A stretch of 64,000 nt of DNA from Hyphomicrobiaceae bacterium (GTDB lineage: Bacteria; Pseudomonadota; Alphaproteobacteria; Rhizobiales; Hyphomicrobiaceae): assembly GCA_030655135.1 (NCBI GenBank), contig JAURWC010000009.1, forward strand, positions 357,824 to 421,823. The letters run 5' to 3'. The first letter of the stretch is position 1. Each line of letters starts with the position of its first letter. The translations under genes were made by a program, and so were the position numbers. Shown here piece after piece: positions 9,128-17,954 of the stretch. A model generated the notes under the pieces. That model was not told the origin of the DNA. It ran no database searches and saw nothing but the letters and a program-made list of their open reading frames with translations.

Positions 9128-10024
9128 TCAAGCGGCCTTCTTATGGCCGATGACCTTGGCAATCGTTGAGCCCATTTCCGACGGCGTCGGAGCCATGGTC
9201 ACGCCGCAGCCCTTCAGGATGTCCACCTTCTCCGCGGCCGACTCGCCGAACGCAGATACGATGGCGCCTGCATGACCCATGCGGCGCCCCTTGGGAGCCG
9301 AGAGACCGGCGATGTAAGCAACGACCGGCTTCTTCATGTGATCGCGAATGTACTCGCCGGCCTGCGCTTCCTGCGGGCCACCGATTTCGCCGATAAGCAT
9401 CACGGCATCCGTATCCGGATCCTTCTCGAAGTGTTCGAGAACGTCCTTGAACGACGAACCGTTGATGGGGTCGCCGCCGATGCCGACCGAGGTCGAGACA
9501 CCGATGCCGAGATCCTTCATCTGCTGGGCGGCTTCATAGCCAAGCGTGCCCGAGCGGCCGACGATGCCGACGCGGCCCGGCAGGTAGATGTGACCGGGCA
9601 TGATGCCCAGCATCGCCTTGCCTGGGCTGATCGTACCGGCACAGTTCGGGCCGGTCAGGATCATCCGGCTCTCTTTCTTGTAACGGCGCATGTAGCGCTT
9701 CACGCGGATCATGTCCTGCGCCGGAATGCCGTCCGTGATGCACACGCAGTACTTGATGCCCGCATCTGCCGCTTCCATGATCGCGTCAGCCGCAAATGGC
9801 GGCGGCACGAACACGATCGAGGCTTCTGCGCCCGTCTCGTCCACGGCGCCCTTGACGGTGTTGAACACCGGACGGCCGAGGTGAGTTGAGCCGCCCTTGC
9901 CGGGCGTAACACCGCCGATGACGTTGGTGCCGTAGTCGATCATTTCTTGCGCGTGGAACGTACCGATACGGCCAGTAAAGCCCTGGATGAGGATCGGCGT
10001 ATTTTCGTTGATGAAGATTGCCAT
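9128..10024 (-). CDS. mtkB: malate--CoA ligase (malate thiokinase) alpha subunit
   Basis: With MtkA, activates malate to malyl-CoA at the expense of ATP in the serine cycle. The 298-residue protein is SucD-like: CoA-binding fold with GFTGRIGTFHAQ near residue 15, GPNCAGTISPG in the middle, VGIVGRSGTLGYEA, and the phosphorylated histidine in GRRMGHAGAIVSA (His251). The sequence GGVTPGKGG is typical. AAGGGAGGA precedes the ATG. It lies 15 bases after mtkA. Succinyl-CoA ligase is the alternative, but sga, mcl and ppc beside it argue for malate thiokinase. Confidence 0.93.
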   Translation of the reverse strand: MAIFINENTPILIQGFTGRIGTFHAQEMIDYGTNVIGGVTPGKGGSTHLGRPVFNTVKGAVDETGAEASIVFVPPPFAADAIMEAADAGIKYCVCITDGIPAQDMIRVKRYMRRYKKESRMILTGPNCAGTISPGKAMLGIMPGHIYLPGRVGIVGRSGTLGYEAAQQMKDLGIGVSTSVGIGGDPINGSSFKDVLEHFEKDPDTDAVMLIGEIGGPQEAQAGEYIRDHMKKPVVAYIAGLSAPKGRRMGHAGAIVSAFGESAAEKVDILKGCGVTMAPTPSEMGSTIAKVIGHKKAA

Positions 10025-10038
10025 TGTTATGTCCTCCC

Positions 10039-11220
10039 TTACGCAGCCGCTTTGGCGTGGTTCTTGGCGGCGTCGACGGCCTTCTTGGCCGCTTCGCCCA
10101 GGGTGTCGGCGCTGATCAGAGTGAGCCCGCTCGAATTGATGATGCGGACGCCTTCTTCAACGTTCGTGCCGGCTAGACGCACGACCACCGGAACCTTGAT
10201 CTCAAGTTCCTTGATCGCGTCGACGACGCCCTTGGCAACCCAGTCGCAGCGGTTGATGCCTGCGAACACGTTGACCAGGATCGCCTTGACGTTCTTGTCC
10301 TTGAGCACGGCGCGGAACGACTTCGTCACGCGTTCGGGGCTTGCGCCACCGCCGATGTCGAGGAAGTTGGCGGGTTCGCCGCCGGCCAGCTTGATCATGT
10401 CGAGCGTGGCCATCGCCAGGCCAGCGCCGTTCACGATGCAACCGATGTCGCCATCAAGGCCGACGTAAGACAGGCCGCGATCGTTTGCGTAGGTCTCGCG
10501 CGGGTCTTCCTGGCTCTTGTCACGCAGCTCGGCAACGTGCGGGCGGCGGAACAGGGCGTTCTCGTCGAAGCTCATTTTCGCGTCGAGGCAGACGACGTTC
10601 TTCTGCTTCGTGATGACGAGCGGGTTGATTTCCACCATCGTCGCGTCGAGATCGCGGAAGGCGCGATAGCAACCGAGGATCGTGCGCTCGAACTTCGAGA
10701 CGAGGTCCGGCTCGACGCCGAGGCCGAACGTCACTTCGCGGGCCTGGAAGGCCTGCATGCCGACAGCGGGGTCGACGATGCAGCGAATGATGGTGTCAGG
10801 CTGGTTGTGCGAGATCTCTTCGATGTCCATGCCGCCGGCCGCCGAGGCGACAACGACGATACGCTCGCTGGCGCGGTCCATCACGAAGGAGAGATAGAAC
10901 TCCTTATCGATTTCCGTGCCTTCTTCGATGTAAATGCGCGAGACGAGCTTGCCGGCAGGGCCGGTCTGCGTGGTCACCAGACGGCGGCCCAGCATGTCCT
11001 CGGCAGCCTTCTCGATCTCGACGTCGGTCTTGCAGATCTTGACGCCGCCGGCCTTGCCGCGTGCGCCGGAGTGGATCTGTGCCTTGACGGCCCAGACCGA
11101 GCCACCGAGTTCGGTGGCGCGGTAGGCAGCCTGTTCGGGGCTGTAGGCCAGGCCGCCGCGCGGCACCGGCACACCGAACTTGGAGAGCAGTTCTTTCGCT
11201 TGGTACTCGTGGATATCCAT
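10039..11220 (-). CDS. mtkA: malate--CoA ligase (malate thiokinase) beta subunit
   Basis: ATP-grasp beta subunit of malate thiokinase. The 393-residue protein starts [20 protein letters not shown], the hallmark of SucC/MtkA, and has the ATP-grasp residues in [17 protein letters not shown], the metal-binding segment VEINPLV (residue about 206) and the ligand-binding [19 protein letters not shown] strong AAGGAG lies before the ATG. It sits 34 bases after mcl and 15 bases before mtkB, so the three are translated from one message. Confidence 0.93.
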   Translation of the reverse strand: MDIHEYQAKELLSKFGVPVPRGGLAYSPEQAAYRATELGGSVWAVKAQIHSGARGKAGGVKICKTDVEIEKAAEDMLGRRLVTTQTGPAGKLVSRIYIEEGTEIDKEFYLSFVMDRASERIVVVASAAGGMDIEEISHNQPDTIIRCIVDPAVGMQAFQAREVTFGLGVEPDLVSKFERTILGCYRAFRDLDATMVEINPLVITKQKNVVCLDAKMSFDENALFRRPHVAELRDKSQEDPRETYANDRGLSYVGLDGDIGCIVNGAGLAMATLDMIKLAGGEPANFLDIGGGASPERVTKSFRAVLKDKNVKAILVNVFAGINRCDWVAKGVVDAIKELEIKVPVVVRLAGTNVEEGVRIINSSGLTLISADTLGEAAKKAVDAAKNHAKAAA

Positions 11221-11254
11221 TGGGGAACTCCTTGGGGGTTTCCTGAAACGGCTC

Positions 11255-12211
11255 TTATTTCTTGCGTGCTGCGTCCATCGCCTTGATGGAAGCGTTCGTC
11301 GCGATGAGGTTCTTCGCCATCTTTTCCGACGCTGCGTCGATCATCTTGCCGTCAAGTGATGCGGCGCCCTTGCCCTGTGCTTCGGCTTCCTTGAGCGCCA
11401 CGAGAATGCGTTCTGCGCGGCTGACTTCGGCGTCCGTCGGCGAGAACACTGCGTTTGCCAGTTCGATCTGCGAAGGATGGATTGCCCACTTGCCTTCGAT
11501 GCCCAGTGCGGCAGCGCGCTTTGCACCGGCCGTGTAGCCATCCGGATCCGAGAAGTCGCCGAACGGGCCGTCGATGGGACGCAGGCCGTAGGCGCGGCAA
11601 GCAACCGTCATGCGCGACAGTGCGAAGTGCCACTGGTCGCCCGGATAGTCGGGGTTCAAGCCGCCGATGACGACGGTGCGGGCCTTGTTGAAGGCGGCAT
11701 AGTCGGCAACGCCGAAGTGCATGGCTTCAAGACGGCTGTTGGCGGCCGCGATCGCTTCCACGTTGGCCATGCCCAGCGGCGTTTCGATCAGCGCTTCCGT
11801 GCCGACCTTGTGCTTGATGCCCTTGGCTTCTTCGATCTGGCTCATCATCGTTTCGACGGCATAGACGTCGGCCGGAACGCCGACCTTCGGGATCAGGATC
11901 GTATCCAGCTTGTGGCCGGCCTGTTCCATGATGTCGACGACGTCGCGATACATGTAGTGCGTGTCGAGGCCGTTGATGCGGACCGACATGGTCTTGCCGG
12001 CGCCCTTCCAGTCGATGTCGTTCAGCGCCTGGATGATGTTTTTGCGCGCCTGTTCTTTGTCGGGCGGTGCCACGGCGTCTTCGCAGTCAAGGAAGATATA
12101 GTCGGCAGCGCTGGTCAGCGCCTTATCGATCATCGTCGGGTTGGAGCCGGGAACAGCCAGCTCACTGCGCTGCAGACGCTGCTTACGAAGCGGGTAAAGG
12201 GTAAAGCTCAT
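11255..12211 (-). CDS. mcl: L-malyl-CoA lyase (HpcH/HpaI family)
   Basis: Cleaves malyl-CoA to acetyl-CoA and glyoxylate, closing the serine cycle; homologues also act on beta-methylmalyl-CoA in the ethylmalonyl-CoA pathway. The 318-residue protein has the citrate-lyase-beta fold signatures: [12 protein letters not shown], the acidic FLDCEDAV (metal/CoA region), [16 protein letters not shown] with the conserved Glu, and KWAIHPSQI near the C-terminus. GAGGAA precedes the ATG by eight bases. It is the second gene of the block, downstream of sga. The symbol mclA is used in Methylobacterium. Confidence 0.93.
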   Translation of the reverse strand: MSFTLYPLRKQRLQRSELAVPGSNPTMIDKALTSAADYIFLDCEDAVAPPDKEQARKNIIQALNDIDWKGAGKTMSVRINGLDTHYMYRDVVDIMEQAGHKLDTILIPKVGVPADVYAVETMMSQIEEAKGIKHKVGTEALIETPLGMANVEAIAAANSRLEAMHFGVADYAAFNKARTVVIGGLNPDYPGDQWHFALSRMTVACRAYGLRPIDGPFGDFSDPDGYTAGAKRAAALGIEGKWAIHPSQIELANAVFSPTDAEVSRAERILVALKEAEAQGKGAASLDGKMIDAASEKMAKNLIATNASIKAMDAARKK

Positions 12212-12295
12212 TGAGACATTTCCTCATTTTATGCTTGTGATGCGATTGGCCGTTCGCCAGCGAAAGCTTCGCCGTGCGCCTGGCATGAGATGAAG

Positions 12296-12323
12296 AAGGC
12301 GGCGCCCGGATGAGCGCCGCCTT
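12296..12323 (-). terminator. hairpin between sga and mcl
   Basis: On the minus strand the stem AAGGCGGCGC / GCGCCGCCTT with an 8-base loop starts six bases after the sga stop and is followed by CTTCTT. It may act as a partial terminator or as an RNA-processing point that lets sga accumulate above mcl-mtkAB; it probably does not isolate the genes. Confidence 0.6.
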
Positions 12324-12328
12324 TGCAA

Positions 12329-13549
12329 TTAGGCAGCTTTGGCCTTGGGTGCGTCGACGCCCGTTGCCGAGCGCGTGGCCGTCTTGCGGAAGTATTCCGC
12401 AGCAGCGCCGGTGCCCGATCCGGCCTTGATGTTGACGCCGCTGTCGAGCAGCGCCATTTCGACGTTGAACAGAACGCCGCCGATCATGCCTTCATCGAGC
12501 GCACCGAGGTGGCCGATGCGGAACACCTTGCCGGCGACCTTGTTCAGGCCGGTTCCCAGCGAAGTATTGTAGCGGTAGTAGGCGGTCTTCAGCACGATAT
12601 TGGCGTCGATGCCGTCCGGCGTCAGGATGGCCGACACGGTATCGGAATGCCACTTGGCTTCCTTGGCGCAGAGCTTGAGGCCCCAGGCGTCGACGGCAGC
12701 GCGAACGGCGGCACCCATGCGGTGGTGACGGGCGAACACGTTCTCGAGGCCTTCCGCGTTGATCAGGTCGAGCGAAGCGCGCAGGCCGCGCAGCAGCTGC
12801 GTTGCCGGCGTGTAGGGGAAGAAGCCGAGGTCGTTCGTCTTGATCATGTCTTCCCACGACAGGAAGCAACGGTTCATGCGGCCGTTCGTGGATTTGTTGA
12901 CCTCGAGCGCCTTTTGGCTGACGGCCAGGATACCCAGGCCCGTCGGCAGCATGAAGCCCTTCTGCGAACCGGAAACGCAACAGTCGACGCCCCACTCGCC
13001 CATGCGCATGTCGAGCGAGCCGACCGACGACACGCCATCGACGAACAGCAGCGCGGGATGCTTCGCGGCGTCAAGCGCCTTGCGCACGCCAGCGATGTCG
13101 CTGGTGACGCCCGTGGCGGTTTCGTTGTGCGTGGCGAAGACGGCCTTGATTTCGTGGTTCTTATCCTTGGCCAGGATGTCGGCATACTTTTCGAGCGGCA
13201 CGCCCGTGCCCCACTCTTCGTCGCACAGCTCGACCTTGAGGCCGAGACGTTCGGCCATGTCGACCCAGAGCAGCGAGAACTGACCAAAGCGGCTCATCAG
13301 AACCTTGTCGCCAACGGCCAGCGTGTTCGTGATGGCCGACTCCCAGGCGCCCGTGCCGGAAGACGGATAGATGAATACGCGGCCGTCCTTCATCTTGAAG
13401 ACCTTCTTCAGGTCTTCAAAGATCGGCAGCGTGAATTTCGGGAATTCCGGGCTGCGCATGTCTTCCATGGGAATGTTCATCGCCTGGCGCACGGGCTCAG
13501 GGATGTTGGTCGGACCAGGAATAAAAAGATGCGGCTGCACGATATTCAT
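12329..13549 (-). CDS. sga: serine--glyoxylate aminotransferase
   Basis: PLP enzyme that transfers the amino group of serine to glyoxylate, yielding hydroxypyruvate and glycine; a signature enzyme of the serine cycle. The 406-residue class-V aminotransferase begins with LFIPGPTNIPEPVRQAMN, has the PLP site SGSQKGFMLPTGLG with Lys197 as Schiff-base lysine, and FVDGVSSVGS containing the cofactor Asp. GGAGGA precedes the ATG by nine bases. It is the first gene of the leftward serine-cycle block, downstream of a 317-base gap with a palindrome. hprA, usually its partner, is absent. Confidence 0.95.
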   Translation of the reverse strand: MNIVQPHLFIPGPTNIPEPVRQAMNIPMEDMRSPEFPKFTLPIFEDLKKVFKMKDGRVFIYPSSGTGAWESAITNTLAVGDKVLMSRFGQFSLLWVDMAERLGLKVELCDEEWGTGVPLEKYADILAKDKNHEIKAVFATHNETATGVTSDIAGVRKALDAAKHPALLFVDGVSSVGSLDMRMGEWGVDCCVSGSQKGFMLPTGLGILAVSQKALEVNKSTNGRMNRCFLSWEDMIKTNDLGFFPYTPATQLLRGLRASLDLINAEGLENVFARHHRMGAAVRAAVDAWGLKLCAKEAKWHSDTVSAILTPDGIDANIVLKTAYYRYNTSLGTGLNKVAGKVFRIGHLGALDEGMIGGVLFNVEMALLDSGVNIKAGSGTGAAAEYFRKTATRSATGVDAPKAKAA

Positions 13550-13776
13550 GGGGTCGGCTCCTCCGGTTCAAATGACGTCTTGTTGGTTTTGTATTTCGAC
13601 TTTCGCACTATGCGGCGGTCATGTGAACCGTATCCGCACTATCTAGGCCGAGGTTTTTTCGCTGCGCCCGCGTGCAGAAAGATTTTTGAGTGACGCGGTA
13701 ACGTAAATCTGCGAGGCGCAAAATCGATGAAATCCGCACCCGCCACAACACCCCGCAGGTCAGGCAGGACTCTCTC

Positions 13777-13800
13777 TTGGGTAGGAATTCGCCTACCCAA
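13777..13800. promoter_or_regulatory. 9-6-9 inverted repeat upstream of sga, candidate operator
   Basis: A perfect inverted repeat TTGGGTAGG-N6-CCTACCCAA lies 228 bases before the sga start, in the 317-base gap between the regulator gene and sga. I see no gene in this gap. The GTAGG/CCTAC core has the two-fold symmetry expected for a GerE-type (LuxR/NarL) dimer, and the gene just upstream encodes such a regulator. It has no T-tract, but it also lies downstream of the regulator gene and could serve as its terminator. The operator role is inferred. Confidence 0.5.
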
Positions 13801-13866
13801 ACCTGCGCATACTGACGCAGTTTGCTCTGAACGGCGTGCTGAATGAGATCTTAATACGGTCGCGCG

Positions 13867-14529
13867 TCAGACCGACTTGGACATGTACAACGCCACCGCC
13901 ATCGCGCGGTTGTTGACGCCGAGTTTGTCATACAGGTTCTTGAGGTGATACTTCACCGTGTTCCGCGAGATGCCGATGCGCGCCGCAATCTGCAGGTTCG
14001 ACCACCCGTTTGCCAAAGCACCCAGCAGCTCGCGCTCGCGCGCCGTCAGCATGTCGAGCGGATCCTGGTTCAGCGTTTCGATGTCGACGAACGGGAAGCA
14101 CAGCCGCCCGCGGGACACCGCAGCGATCGTGTCGATCAACGCTTCGGGTTCGTCACTCTTGGAAATGAAGCCCCACGCCCCCGCACGTATGGCCGGCTTC
14201 AGCACGTCGCCTGCAGCCTCACCGGTGTAGATCACGATGCGCGTCAGCGCCTGCCGCCGCTTCACCGTCGCCAGCACATCTCCCCCGCTCATATCGGTGA
14301 GCGACCAGCCGATGACGCCGATGTCCACCGGGCGCCGCGCGATCGCATCGATGAAGTCCTTGCCGGTCGAAACGGTGCCCAGCACCTCGAACCGGCCATC
14401 GCGCGCGATGATCTCGGCCAGCCCGGATCGCATGATAGGGTTCTTGTCCGCAATCAGCACACGCGCCTTTTGGGCCTCGGCAGCAGCCGGGGCCTTCTCG
14501 CGCGTACCGGTCATCGAATAGTTGCTCAT
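13867..14529 (-). CDS. LuxR/NarL-family regulator with degenerate receiver domain
   Basis: A 220-residue protein with a CheY-like receiver (residues 23-140) and a C-terminal GerE helix-turn-helix (LTARERELLGALANGWS, SRNTVKYHLKNLYDKLGV, residues about 158-215). The receiver lacks the key residues: the acidic pair is D28-K29 and the phosphoacceptor position is G74 (in GVIGWSLTDM) instead of Asp; the conserved Lys (K124) remains. It therefore probably works without phosphorylation. It reads toward sga, so it may regulate the serine-cycle block. No cognate kinase gene is nearby. Confidence 0.85.
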   Translation of the reverse strand: MSNYSMTGTREKAPAAAEAQKARVLIADKNPIMRSGLAEIIARDGRFEVLGTVSTGKDFIDAIARRPVDIGVIGWSLTDMSGGDVLATVKRRQALTRIVIYTGEAAGDVLKPAIRAGAWGFISKSDEPEALIDTIAAVSRGRLCFPFVDIETLNQDPLDMLTARERELLGALANGWSNLQIAARIGISRNTVKYHLKNLYDKLGVNNRAMAVALYMSKSV

Positions 14530-14642
14530 GCTTGCAGGGCCGAAATACCGATGGACCGCGCCGCGGTTACAAAGCGGATCCTAAAGCCAAAAGACGATAG
14601 CAGAATGTAAGGCGGACGCAGCAGACTAATAGGCCGAAACAA

Positions 14643-16484
14643 TTACCCGTGCTGCCGAAGACGCTGGCGTTGCAGACGCATCTCGCGATCGTACAACGTT
14701 TCCCCACCCGGGATGCGCATATCACTGACGAGATCCAGAGCATCGCGCCCAGGCAATGGCGTCATCACCGTGACGATCATGGCCGCCGCCAAGCCCGCTG
14801 GAAGCCCGAACACGCCCGCCAGTGCGCTGTCCAGACCCAGCCAATGGGCCTCCGAAGCCAGCATGGCGAGCGCCGCCACTGCAAAGCCGGTGATCATTCC
14901 CGCCAGGGCTCCGTACGCGTTGCTGCGCTTCCACCAGATCGACAGGATCAGCACGGGAAAGATCGACGAGGCCGTCAGCACCAGCGCCCATATCACAAGC
15001 CGCAACGGATCCGTCGGCGCCAGTATGGCAAAGGCACATCCGATCGCCGCCACCACCATCAACGTGATGCGGCCTGTTCCGAGCCGGATATTGTCGGGCG
15101 CCGCGGTTGGTGACAGGCCGTCCACCACGTCTTCCGCCAGCACGTTGCCTAGCGCCACGATCGAAGCGCCCGCGCCCACGATCGAGGCCGCCACAAGGCC
15201 GGCCAGCACGACGTGAAGCATCACGCCCGGCATGCCGCCCGCCAACGGCAAACCTAGGATGATGCCGTCGCGGACGAACGAAAAGCTCGACACCGAGAAC
15301 GCTCCGGTGCCGGTGTCGATTTGTGCCAGGTCGCTGCCGGACAGATCCTGCAGCCAGGCTGGGATCTGCGCGCTGCCGGCAGCCGTGACGATGTCAAAGA
15401 GGTACTCGCGCATGAAAACCGCAATCGATGCCAGGGTGACGATGACGACACCTGACAGAATGGTCGCCCAACCGAGCGACTTGCGCGTTTCATAAACGCT
15501 GGGCGTTGCCGCCAGACGCGGCAGCAGCCACGGCGCCGCAGCGATGCCGGCCGCCGTCGTCAGCATGGCGATGATGAATGCCAATGCACCGACCGACCCG
15601 TTGGGCGTGGCGAAGCGGTGAACCACCGGCTGCAAGCCTTCGCCCGCAAGCGCGAACGTCAGGAGATCGACCGTACTCCTGGACATCTCTAGCGCGTTTT
15701 CGCTGCGGCCCAGCGCGCGCAAAACCGGTCCGTGGCTCAGCTGCGGCACGGGCATGTTCGTCAGGAACACCGCCACGATTGCCACCGGCACGAGCAACGT
15801 TAGCAGCGCCGCGATGCTGGCGCCCGTGCCCGCCCACGTCAGCGACCGCAGGCCACCCGCCACCAGAATGCCGATCAGCACCAGCACCAGGCACACCGCC
15901 ATGATCTCGATGTTGGCGCCCGACAGAAACGACGCCGCAAACGCACCCGCCCGGATTTCCGCCGCCAGCACCAGAACCATCGGCACCGCCACGATGGCGG
16001 CGCTGGTCAACCGGACCAGACGGCTCTCGTAGCGGCGCGAAAAATAGCTCGGCAGCGTGAACGCACCGGCCTTGCGCATGTAAGGCGCGACCAGAACTGC
16101 GATCACCACGAACCCGGCAACGAAGCCTAGCCCCAAGCACAGGGCATCGAAGCCGGCGAAAAACAGGGCGCCAGTCAGCGCCATGATGCCGGTCGCGCCC
16201 AGCGCGCTGACGGCAAGATTGAGCCCCGTATAGAAGGCCGGCACGCGCCGCCCGGCTGCGAAGAAGTCGATCGGTTCGCGCGTAAACGCAGCAACGCCGA
16301 TAGCAATGTAGAGCACCAGCGGACCGGCCAGCATGAGGAAGCCCAACGTGCCATCGTCAGCGCCCAGTTGTTCGAAAATGGTCAGCACCAGCGCCAGCGC
16401 CACGAACGCGCTGGTGAAAATGCCGAAATAGATGCCGAGCCGCGGATTGATGATCCGCGTCCGCGCGGACGACGTCAGCGCCAT
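14643..16484 (-). CDS. sodium:solute symporter, large subunit (SSS family)
   Basis: Inner-membrane transporter of 613 residues with about 13 hydrophobic segments. It has SSS-family features such as FFAAGRRVPAFYTGLNLAVSALGATG near residue 75, LPSYFSRRYESRLVR, and a core symmetric fold. The C-terminus ends REMRLQRQRLRQHG, as in acetate permease ActP-like and the VC_2705 two-subunit symporters. A DUF4212 small-subunit gene lies 54 bases upstream, which fixes the subfamily. The substrate is not evident; acetate or another small carboxylate is usual. It lies head-to-tail upstream of the LuxR-type regulator. Confidence 0.87.
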   Translation of the reverse strand: MALTSSARTRIINPRLGIYFGIFTSAFVALALVLTIFEQLGADDGTLGFLMLAGPLVLYIAIGVAAFTREPIDFFAAGRRVPAFYTGLNLAVSALGATGIMALTGALFFAGFDALCLGLGFVAGFVVIAVLVAPYMRKAGAFTLPSYFSRRYESRLVRLTSAAIVAVPMVLVLAAEIRAGAFAASFLSGANIEIMAVCLVLVLIGILVAGGLRSLTWAGTGASIAALLTLLVPVAIVAVFLTNMPVPQLSHGPVLRALGRSENALEMSRSTVDLLTFALAGEGLQPVVHRFATPNGSVGALAFIIAMLTTAAGIAAAPWLLPRLAATPSVYETRKSLGWATILSGVVIVTLASIAVFMREYLFDIVTAAGSAQIPAWLQDLSGSDLAQIDTGTGAFSVSSFSFVRDGIILGLPLAGGMPGVMLHVVLAGLVAASIVGAGASIVALGNVLAEDVVDGLSPTAAPDNIRLGTGRITLMVVAAIGCAFAILAPTDPLRLVIWALVLTASSIFPVLILSIWWKRSNAYGALAGMITGFAVAALAMLASEAHWLGLDSALAGVFGLPAGLAAAMIVTVMTPLPGRDALDLVSDMRIPGGETLYDREMRLQRQRLRQHG

Positions 16485-16538
16485 GACTTTGCCTCTTGCC
16501 GCAACGCCAGTACGTCAAAGCGCTGCCGGAAACATGCT

Positions 16539-16808
16539 CTAGAGATCTTCATGGGCCCCGTGCCAGTGATCGATCGCATCCTGCCGGTTGACGAAGCTGG
16601 CCACCGTGATCGCCGCAATGAAGACCACGCCATGCAGCACCAGCAGATAGCCCAGCGGAAACCCGAGGAACTTGCTGGAATTCAGTTTGTCCGCATAGAA
16701 CGGCAGCACGATCAGCATGACGAAGAACGGCACCAGACTGGCAATCATTTGCCACTTGGTGTGGTGCCAATAGATTTTGCGTTCCTTGCGCTCGATCATG
16801 CCGGACAT
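16539..16808 (-). CDS. sodium/substrate symporter small subunit (DUF4212)
   Basis: An 89-residue membrane protein with two hydrophobic segments (about residues 23-40 and 50-72), of the DUF4212 family that pairs with SSS symporters. The motif FLGFPLGYLLVLHGVVF matches the conserved middle of the family, and the protein has a basic, aromatic start (ERKERKIYWHHTKWQ). I start at the ATG at 16808, which follows GCGGGG; an ATG nine bases downstream is also possible, and the frame is open 46 codons further upstream without family-like sequence. After its stop a partial CTAGAGCATG repeat occurs. Confidence 0.82.
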   Translation of the reverse strand: MSGMIERKERKIYWHHTKWQMIASLVPFFVMLIVLPFYADKLNSSKFLGFPLGYLLVLHGVVFIAAITVASFVNRQDAIDHWHGAHEDL

Positions 16809-17000
16809 CCCCGCAAACGAATTTCTGCGCAGCGTAGTGCCCCGCGGATGTGGTTGAACAGCGGCAACATTGACCTTTTCCCAATTCGCTATGGACGAAC
16901 GGGTGCATTCTTTCGCACACCTGTCCAGATAAGTGCTTGACCACAACGGGACTTCGTCGTGGGCTGGCGCCTTACCTTTCGCGAATCCACGAGGTGCTTA

Positions 17001-17399
17001 ATGTTCAAGGTTGTCAACGAGTTCAAGGACTTTGCCATGCGCGGCAATGTCATCGACCTGGCCGTCGGTGTCATCATCGGCGCCGCCTTCGCGCCCATTG
17101 TCGGCACGATGGTCGACAACATCATCATGCCCCCCATCGGCTATCTCCTGGCCGGTATTGATTTCTCGAGCTTGGCGATCACACTGCCGACACCGACCGG
17201 CGATGGCGTACTGATCAAATACGGCCTGTTCCTCAACGCGCTGGTGAAGTTCGTGATCACGGCCTTCGCGATCTTCCTCGTCGTCAAGGCCATCAACACC
17301 ATGAAGCGCCCCGCACCGGGCGAGCCCCCGGCGCCCCCGCCAAGCGAGCAGTACTTAAAAGAGATCCGCGATCTGCTGGCCAAGCGGCCGCTCGCCTAG
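17001..17399 (+). CDS. mscL: large-conductance mechanosensitive channel
   Basis: Pentameric inner-membrane channel that opens under membrane tension to release solutes on osmotic downshock. The 132-residue protein has the canonical start MFKVVNEFKDFAMRGNVIDL, the pore helix GVIIGAAFAPIVGTMVDNIIMP, the second membrane helix LVKFVITAFAIFLVVKA and the C-terminal amphipathic helix EQYLKEIRDLLAK. GAGGTG lies five bases before the ATG at 17001, which is preferred over an in-frame ATG 42 bases upstream. Single-gene unit with a strong terminator. Confidence 0.97.
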   Translation: MFKVVNEFKDFAMRGNVIDLAVGVIIGAAFAPIVGTMVDNIIMPPIGYLLAGIDFSSLAITLPTPTGDGVLIKYGLFLNALVKFVITAFAIFLVVKAINTMKRPAPGEPPAPPPSEQYLKEIRDLLAKRPLA

Positions 17400-17420
17400 G
17401 TCAGGCTCTCAATCCGGTCA

Positions 17421-17450
17421 CGCCTCGTCCGCTGCACAGCGGATGAGGCG
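17421..17450 (+). terminator. terminator of mscL
   Basis: A stem with arms CGCCTCGTCCGCTG and AGCGGATGAGGCG around a 3-base loop (one wobble pair), followed by TTCTCAT. It lies 21 bases after the mscL stop and 4 bases before the stop of the convergent VOC gene, so it may act bidirectionally. Confidence 0.7.
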
Positions 17451-17453
17451 TTC

Positions 17454-17954
17454 TCATATCAGTCGGGGCTCCGCCAACAAGTCCGCCAAATCCAGCCGTC
17501 GCGTAAACATGGCCAGCTCGCCCGCGTCATCCTTCGGCCAATCGGCTTCTGGCCGGTCCCAATACAGCTCGACGCCATTCTCGTCCGGATCGCGAAGATA
17601 CAGCGCTTCGCTGACGCCGTGATCCGACGCACCATCCAGCGCAATGCCAGCCGCCTGCACCCGCCGCAGCGCATCCGCCAGCGCGGCCCGAGTTGGATAC
17701 AAGATTGCCGTGTGAAACAGCCCCGTCGTGCCAGGCGGTGGCGGCGACCCTCCCTTGCTCTCCCACGTGTTCAGCCCGATGTGGTGGTGATACCCGCCCG
17801 CGGAAATGAAAGCCGCCTGCGTGCCGTAGCGCTGCATCAGCTCGAACCCGAGCACGCCGCAATAGAAGCCGAGCGCTCGATCGAGATCCGCCACCTTGAG
17901 GTGCACGTGTCCGATCCGCGTGCCGGAAACAATCGGCCGAGCGGTGATGCTCAT
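17454..17954 (-). CDS. VOC-family (glyoxalase/catechol 2,3-dioxygenase-like) protein
   Basis: A 166-residue vicinal-oxygen-chelate protein. Two betaalphabeta-beta-beta modules are visible: GHVHLKVADLDRALGFYCGVLGFELM (metal His near residue 16) and the second with FHTAILYP and YLRDPDENGVELYWDRP (metal Glu near 130). It resembles CatE-like ring-cleavage or glyoxalase relatives, but the substrate is not evident. Its ATG overlaps the HAD gene stop (ATGA), making it the last gene of the argB-HAD-VOC unit. Confidence 0.83.
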   Translation of the reverse strand: MSITARPIVSGTRIGHVHLKVADLDRALGFYCGVLGFELMQRYGTQAAFISAGGYHHHIGLNTWESKGGSPPPPGTTGLFHTAILYPTRAALADALRRVQAAGIALDGASDHGVSEALYLRDPDENGVELYWDRPEADWPKDDAGELAMFTRRLDLADLLAEPRLI

